From assembly GCF_001949145.1 (NCBI RefSeq), contig NW_019091459.1:1089985-1117104 (forward strand): a DNA stretch of 27,120 bases, read 5' to 3'. Under the pieces are notes generated by a model, which was given only the letters and a program-made list of their open reading frames with translations, had not been told where the DNA came from and made no database searches. Source of the DNA: Acanthaster planci (lineage: Eukaryota > Echinodermata > Asteroidea > Valvatida > Acanthasteridae). The position numbers and the translations under genes are program-made. Below are positions 9,560 through 27,120 of the stretch, piece after piece. Each line of letters begins with the position of its first letter. Position 1 is the stretch's first letter.

Positions 9560-10020
9560 ATAACATCGAATTTTGTAAGTGCCCCATCTCTACCCAATTG
9601 CAACCCAACACCAAACCTAGCTGACACAATACAAAAACCGACAGCTCATCCCAAAACAGCGACACTAAACCCCAACCTGGCCCAACTACACTGACCTGAC
9701 TCCAACTTCACCAAAAGAATCATAAAAAGTCGCACCCAGTCCGACAGGAGAGTGAACACAACCGTTTACATGTACCGGACCCCTCCAACCATGTACTAGT
9801 GTGGCAAACTAACCCTAACTGGAGTTACTAGACTGATTTAATCCAACTTTCACCAACTTGGTTAAGGTCGGTTATTATGTTTTGAAAACATAACCGTCTT
9901 AACCCGCTTGACTCATCACTCAATCCAATAATGAACCCAACCCAACTATACGAAATGTAGGCCAACTTGCACTGCCTTAAACGACCCATGCAACCAAACT
10001 CAACTAAACCCTCCTATCCC
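9560..10020. other. C-rich, G-poor stretch with a hairpin; no gene
   Basis: About 460 bp whose plus strand is rich in A and C and poor in G, with many CCAACT/CCCAAC-like words and no useful frame. It contains an imperfect hairpin at 9860-9904 (arms ggttaag...ttatgtttt and aaaacataac...cttaacc around a single G). It may be a decayed repeat. It shares the CCCAACTA word with the foldback element at 7733-8048, but no longer similarity was seen. Confidence 0.4.
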
Positions 10021-11462
10021 GACACTTAAATTTAAAGACAAACGAATGGTCAAAATTAAGTAGTCCTGCAATAATTATGACAGTTGAAACATTGCGTGCA
10101 AAAATTTAATGTTATTTTTTTCACAGGAAGTTACTACAAATAATCAGCCATCACCGTGACTTTCTGAGCTCAAAACTAACCTAACTCACGGCTATTCAAG
10201 ATAAGGTTTTTACTCTACAATAATACAGAATTGTGTGGATATAACACCCTGACACCCTGTGGATATATACCCTGACACTGATGTTAAACAAAATTTTTAA
10301 ATGAGGTAATTATGAATTATACAAAATACCAAACAATACATTTTGGTAATGGGAGGCAACTATATGTTCTGGATAATGAAATATTGAAAGCACTGTGCAC
10401 AGCATTCATTCAGTGACCTTGTTCTAGAGCAAGCTGTATACCTTAATTAGGGCCTACCCTGAAACTGTCTCTTATGTCTTCGTATGTATGTTGTTTTCTC
10501 TGATTTTATCTGTTCAAATAAATATGGAAGTATCCAAATCAAATGCAGTATCATTTGTCTCAAGAGCTCAACCATAACAAGCTTAAAAGGGCTTTTTTCT
10601 GTTCATGCAAAGATGCAAATTCTGAATGTAGATTGCATCACTCTGAGAAAACAGAGAAAACGAGGGGAACCCTTACCCTGTGTTGGTAGTGGATAAACCC
10701 TTGACCACGCCAAACAATGGCTACATGCAAAACGTACGCACAGACCTATGCCTCCCTCAGATGGCATTAAAGCAACAGCGCTCTCAGTTATTCAATAAAG
10801 CAGGGATAATTGTAAGCGTTTAAAAAAGTGCACTTTTCAGTGCTTTGAACCAAATTCGAGTGTGAGAGAGTTTGCATACTTTGTAGTGGGGTACAATGTT
10901 GCCAAAACTATCATCGTGTGTAAGAAAAAGTCATCACGCTACACGCCAAGGCGTATCTATGATGCAACAGCTACGGCTTTCCTTGATGTACATGTTGCAA
11001 GCCAGCAGATTGCAGCCAAACACGTACGATCTTCACGCTGCAGCCGTATTCCACAATGGGACGACAGTTGTTGTGGATCCTGTCGCCTTGCAACCAAATG
11101 TATCTCTCTTAAACATATAGGCCTGATGCCGAATGTAGCCAACTGGACTTGTAACAATGCTACCTCCATCGGGCCTATGGCATGATTAGAAGCAAAGTCG
11201 AGGGTATAATTTTATAAAACAATAATATAACTACATGTATATACGAGAAAGCCTCAGAAATGGTCTTAAAAGCCAGAACTACAATGATACTTTGCTTTAC
11301 CAATTAGTATAAGCAAAGCTAAGGCGGAAAATGAAAACTATTTGACAGCTCAAAGTCTCTTAAAGTTTGTGGCGCCCAAGAATAATCACATTGCTGCAGA
11401 ACTAAACAGAATAGAACCAATCATGTTTGACATTACTTTCCCAGAACTATATTCTAATTGTC

Positions 11463-11468
11463 TTTAAT
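11463..11468 (-). terminator. Possible polyadenylation signal of the EGF/CUB gene
   Basis: The minus strand reads ATTAAA 133 bp past the stop codon. It is the commonest variant poly(A) signal, but a six-base match in AT-rich DNA is weak evidence, and no canonical AATAAA was seen nearby. Confidence 0.25.
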
Positions 11469-11600
11469 AGGTCGTAACTACAAAATGAAAAGATCTCTAA
11501 AATTAAAAATCACTGTTACATTCTCGGTGCTTGAAAAGTTTTCTAAAACGAATTATTTTTGTCGTTTTGAACTACTGGCGTTCTTCGGATTTGTGGACGT

Positions 11601-23847
<12,247 letters not shown>

Positions 23848-24159
23848 CTGTAAATGAGTGAGGGGAAAAAAGGTAATGTTTTAACAAAATGTTTAGTACA
23901 ATCTTACATGAAACACGTAAGATTTGTTTAGTAATGAAGGTACCCCAAACTAGCTTATGGTCGAAGTAGAGGGTATACATCTCTTTGATTTGTCTTCAAC
24001 CATGTAAAATAACTTGAATTCTATAATGTGCCCAATGACACACTGTACGTGCCCAATGCACAACTTAAAAACTTTCCTTGTACTTCTTTTTGCCACAACA
24101 AAATGAAAAATAGGTGTCGCCTTCGCCTGAACTGCTTTGCATCTGGATCTTGTCTTTAC

Positions 24160-24270
24160 ATTTTTGCCTGAAAAAATGACGGAATAGTGACCTCTTGTAT
24201 CCAGCTGGTCTTCCGCATTGTCTGCCTCCAAGAGACGCTGCAACAAGTGCAGTCCGTTGTAGAGTTCATT
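24160..24270 (-). CDS. Possible isolated exon, unknown product
   Basis: A strong acceptor (tcatttcttacag) precedes 37 open codons (NELYNGLHLLQRLL, then EADNAEDQLDTRGHYSVIF) ending at AAT|gtaaag. The leucine-rich, charged start looks helical. The exon would be phase 0-0 and so cannot splice directly to the phase 1 acceptor at 23847. A second minus-strand frame and the plus strand are also open here. It could belong to an upstream gene's end or be chance. Confidence 0.25.
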
Positions 24271-26704
24271 CTGTAAGAAATGAATTGATAAGAACGGACA
24301 GGACAAAGAAAATGCTTGTCACCGATGTACACGTTGCAAAAGTATTGTGTCAACATTGTTGACTTTATATGGCTGGAGTGGCTACCGCCAGATGTTGTCA
24401 ATTTAAACCACCGATGTGAGGTAGCTTCAACTACTGTCTTGTTTCAGAAATTTGAAATGGAAACTAAGACTGACAACAAACAAAACCGAACAGAAATCGT
24501 CAAACAAACTTACATTAACAACCACAGAGCTTTTTGGTTGTTCTTTGTTTCAAGTGAAGTTGGTTTGAACGAAAAAATATTTATTTTGGTGTTTGCTTGT
24601 GAAATGTACAAAATAACACTACTGTAGAAAACCACTCTACGTATTATTTACGCGATGCTGGTGGTACGTGCATACTTGAGTGAAATAGGACCGTTCAAGG
24701 TGTTTCTTACAGATGCTATAATGCAGTGGTCCTCTTTAAAGGGATACCAAGCGAAAAATGTTTCACGTTTATGTTTACTCTGGTCCCATTAAAATAATGG
24801 TAAAAAGACAATGGTAATGGTAAATCAGAGTGAAAAGTAGAAATTTTAAATGAGACTCTCCGTTTATATTTGTCTTATGTCCACTGTATTCCTCGATTTA
24901 CATCACAACAGCGCCCTCAATTAAAAACAGACAATTTGAATACAATTTTTCTATACATGTAACTCCAGGAGGATGTTGAACAGGATGTTTTTGTCATGAA
25001 GTGATGAAAACTCACATTTCCTGGGTAGATTGTATTATTCCTATCCTGCATATATTTAGGACCTTAAGTACGCCACAGGCTAATTAAAGTAATTCATAGA
25101 TGTGTAGCAGCCCCATGCATACATTGTGGGCGAGTGTGTCTCTACTACACAGGTGCCATTGTAAAGTTTTAAATCTTTGAGTCTGTAATCCGGGAAGGCT
25201 TTCCATATCCTGGGGAAAGTTTTAATACACGCAATAACCTGCAGCGTGCATCTAAGTGGATATCATTATAAAAAGTGAAACATTATGCTCAGTGCAAAAA
25301 TACCTTCCACATTTAGGAAAACAAAGGACATAATTCATTTCAGTAAACTTGCTCTGGTGTATTCAGATCGACTATACTTGTTCGTATGTAGATACTGACA
25401 GAATAAAGCTACATTTTGTACCCGAGAATGCCAATTTTTAAATTTTCAACAAATACTATTTACGACAAATACTAAGTGCAGATCCGGTCACCACAGTAGC
25501 AGGCTTGTTTGTTGGGGCGGCTTCAACAAATTTGAATGATTCCTTTGCCAAATTCTACCAATATCCGCTGGTTAGCTTTCTGGGTCAATGTCTTGTTAAT
25601 TAGTGTGTCTGTATGGGTATTTCATTATTTGTGTCGTAAAAGCAAGCAGCGTTAAAAGTTTTCATCTTTGGATAAAGAGTTTACTTCATTGTCCATGATT
25701 ATTCAAACAAAAGCGACAACTTAAAACATGGTAAGAAAACCAAATGCTCTTTCATTCATAGGATCAAATGAACTTAATGATTAAAGAAATAAACGTTTCA
25801 ATGTTTGGCCTGCTAAGATTCACTTTTAAAGACACGTTATCATTTTCTGAGGGTTGGTTTATACCTGCAAGGAAAGACCTGAGGCCCATTTATAAGATTT
25901 TCTGAGGATTAACGCCGTCACTAGAAATTATAGGCGTAATGTTCTTACTGCAGCAAGCTTTGTGAGGCAATGGAAAGGTCAGGCATTGTACAATTGATTC
26001 TGATGAATGTAATGGTTGAAGCACTAGGTGTTATGGTGTATAGTGTGCATGCGTGACTTTATACACTCAAAGGCCAAACGCTTTGCTTCACCAGCCTGTG
26101 AATGGAGTGCCGATGATTGGACACGCTATATTAATCGTGGCCAAACCTTGCGTGCAGCCACGCTGACTGCTGTGTTGTTTCGCACAACTGCACATCCAGT
26201 CTTTCCTTTTACTTTTTCTGTTTATTATTCAGAAAACCTGATAGTGCAAGTCATTCAGCCGTCTCCTTGCTTTGAAATTATGAACAGATGTAGCTTAATA
26301 CACCAAAGTGCGAAAGATGGGCCACAACCAAAATTCCTTTTTCAAAGTGATTTTTTCGCCACAACAAATTGCTATCTCGCATTCCTCTCATTTCTCCCCA
26401 TTGTTCCTTTGTTTCTTGAATTTAATACATGAAATAGTATTTAAAGTAACATGCACTGCACCACAGAGTTTCCACTGGTAACCACCTGGCAGCCATCCGG
26501 TGAAAAGAAAAGAGGAAAAAGCAAAATGAAACCCAGAAAAATTGGCACCTTAATAAATCTAAAATGTCTATAGGTTGAGATAAACTGTCCATTCCTTGAC
26601 ATGCTCAAATTTCGTCACAGTGTTGCTGTCACTTGCATGTTTTCCATCAAGAAATGAGAATGGTACAGTGGCTGATCTCCGCCAGGAATACACTTTTATT
26701 TTAC

Positions 26705-26760
26705 GGCGTTATAACGCCCACATACGGCGTTATAATGCCCTATTAGGGCATTATAACGCC
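26705..26760. repeat. GGCGTTATAACGCC palindrome cluster
   Basis: A perfect 14-bp palindrome (26705-26718) is followed by a 35-nt inverted repeat at 26726-26760 with 17-bp arms around one T: left arm GGCGTTATAATGCCCTA, right arm TAGGGCATTATAACGCC. Another GGGCG word follows at 26769. It can form a hairpin or cruciform. Confidence 0.9.
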
Positions 26761-27120
26761 CTATGTAAAGGGCGTCCACGGCGCTCTACGGCATCCACGC
26801 AATAACACGTGGCTCTGCTTATGCACTTAAAAGTAGAGCAGTTACTGTGGCCATCCTTGGACGGTTCGAATCTTGCAAGGTATGTGATACAAGCCCCTTT
26901 GTGTCAGGTTGCAGTGACCCAAATAAATTATACTAAAGCTTCTCTTTATTTAAAATTAATTTTTATTGATAAAAGCACATTAACTAGTAATTACAATTAC
27001 CTGGCGTTGAAAGTTTAACAAACACGAAATATCTTTCTTGATTAAAACGAAAATCACACTACAACCCACTAGCTGTCGGTGATTCTTTACTCTTGTGACA
27101 CACTAGATTTGTCGGTGACA

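Larger units (their letters stand above)
6750..11600. other. Intergenic region between ASCC2 and the EGF/CUB gene
   Basis: 4.85 kb between the ASCC2 start codon and the downstream gene's stop codon. Apart from the promoter motifs, foldback element, retroelement relic and C-rich stretch listed separately, I see no supported exon. The region 10232-10278 holds two copies of a short TGTGGATAT...CCTGACAC repeat. A 107-codon plus-strand frame at 10862-11185 is open in a locally GC-richer patch, but it has no recognisable motif and no splice context. Confidence 0.6.
23848..27120. other. Region upstream of the EGF/CUB gene; no confident gene
   Basis: 3.3 kb of AT-rich DNA. Besides the possible exon (24160-24270) and the palindromes at 26705-26760, I see no supported coding exon, signal peptide or RNA gene. 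A 134-codon plus-strand frame at 26028-26432 has no motif I recognise. The missing first exon(s) of the EGF/CUB gene should lie here or beyond the right edge. Confidence 0.5.

Noticed and set aside
10862-11185. 107-codon plus-strand frame in a GC-richer patch
   Set aside because: Three overlapping frames on both strands are open, none with a recognisable motif; more likely a decayed repeat than a gene.
26028-26432. 134-codon plus-strand frame, the second longest ATG-to-stop frame in the window excluding the large minus-strand frames
   Set aside because: Composition and lack of any motif, splice site pattern or homology suggest chance; I could not support a gene.

Overview
The window is eukaryotic genomic DNA: AT-rich, with short exons flanked by GT..AG introns and several degenerate repeats. 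A fibropellin-type EGF/CUB gene next to ASCC2 suggests an invertebrate deuterostome, plausibly an echinoderm. That placement is inference from gene content and general sequence texture; no species was identified.

Two protein genes are supported, both on the minus strand. (1) Positions 830-6749 hold the 5' half of ASCC2 (activating signal cointegrator 1 complex subunit 2). Ten exons carry 375 codons from the predicted start to mid-protein, and the C-terminal part with the CUE domain lies beyond the left edge. (2) Positions 11601-23847 hold a secreted, multi-domain EGF/CUB protein. Eighteen exons carry 785 codons; the 3' end is present but the first exon (signal peptide) was not found. Domain order is: an eight-cysteine EGF, a normal EGF, a short EGF-like module, a CUB domain, eleven EGF modules, a 10-codon microexon, and a C-terminal F-type-lectin-like (fucolectin/tachylectin-4 fold) half-domain. 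Every one of its 17 introns is phase 1, so modules can be lost or gained without changing frame. Classical fibropellins end in an avidin-like domain; this one does not.

Region by region. 1-490: a 48-bp minisatellite, in an ASCC2 intron if that gene continues leftward. 830-6749: ASCC2 exons 10 to 1, with a piggyBac-type MITE, two decayed copies of exon 7 and a 66-bp minisatellite in its introns. 6750-11600: intergenic, with an ETS/CCAAT promoter candidate, a foldback element, a Penelope-like retroelement relic and a C-rich/G-poor stretch containing a hairpin. 11601-23847: the EGF/CUB/lectin-like gene; its introns hold a palindrome-rich MITE-like element, a cluster of three CRE motifs and poly-G elements. 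23848-27120: no confident gene; one possible exon and a striking 35-nt palindrome.

ASCC2 acts in alkylation repair and ribosome quality control. The EGF/CUB gene encodes an extracellular matrix or surface-coat protein. Nothing suggests that the two work together; they are simply neighbours. Most long open frames in the window are antisense shadows or run through minisatellites whose units are multiples of three.
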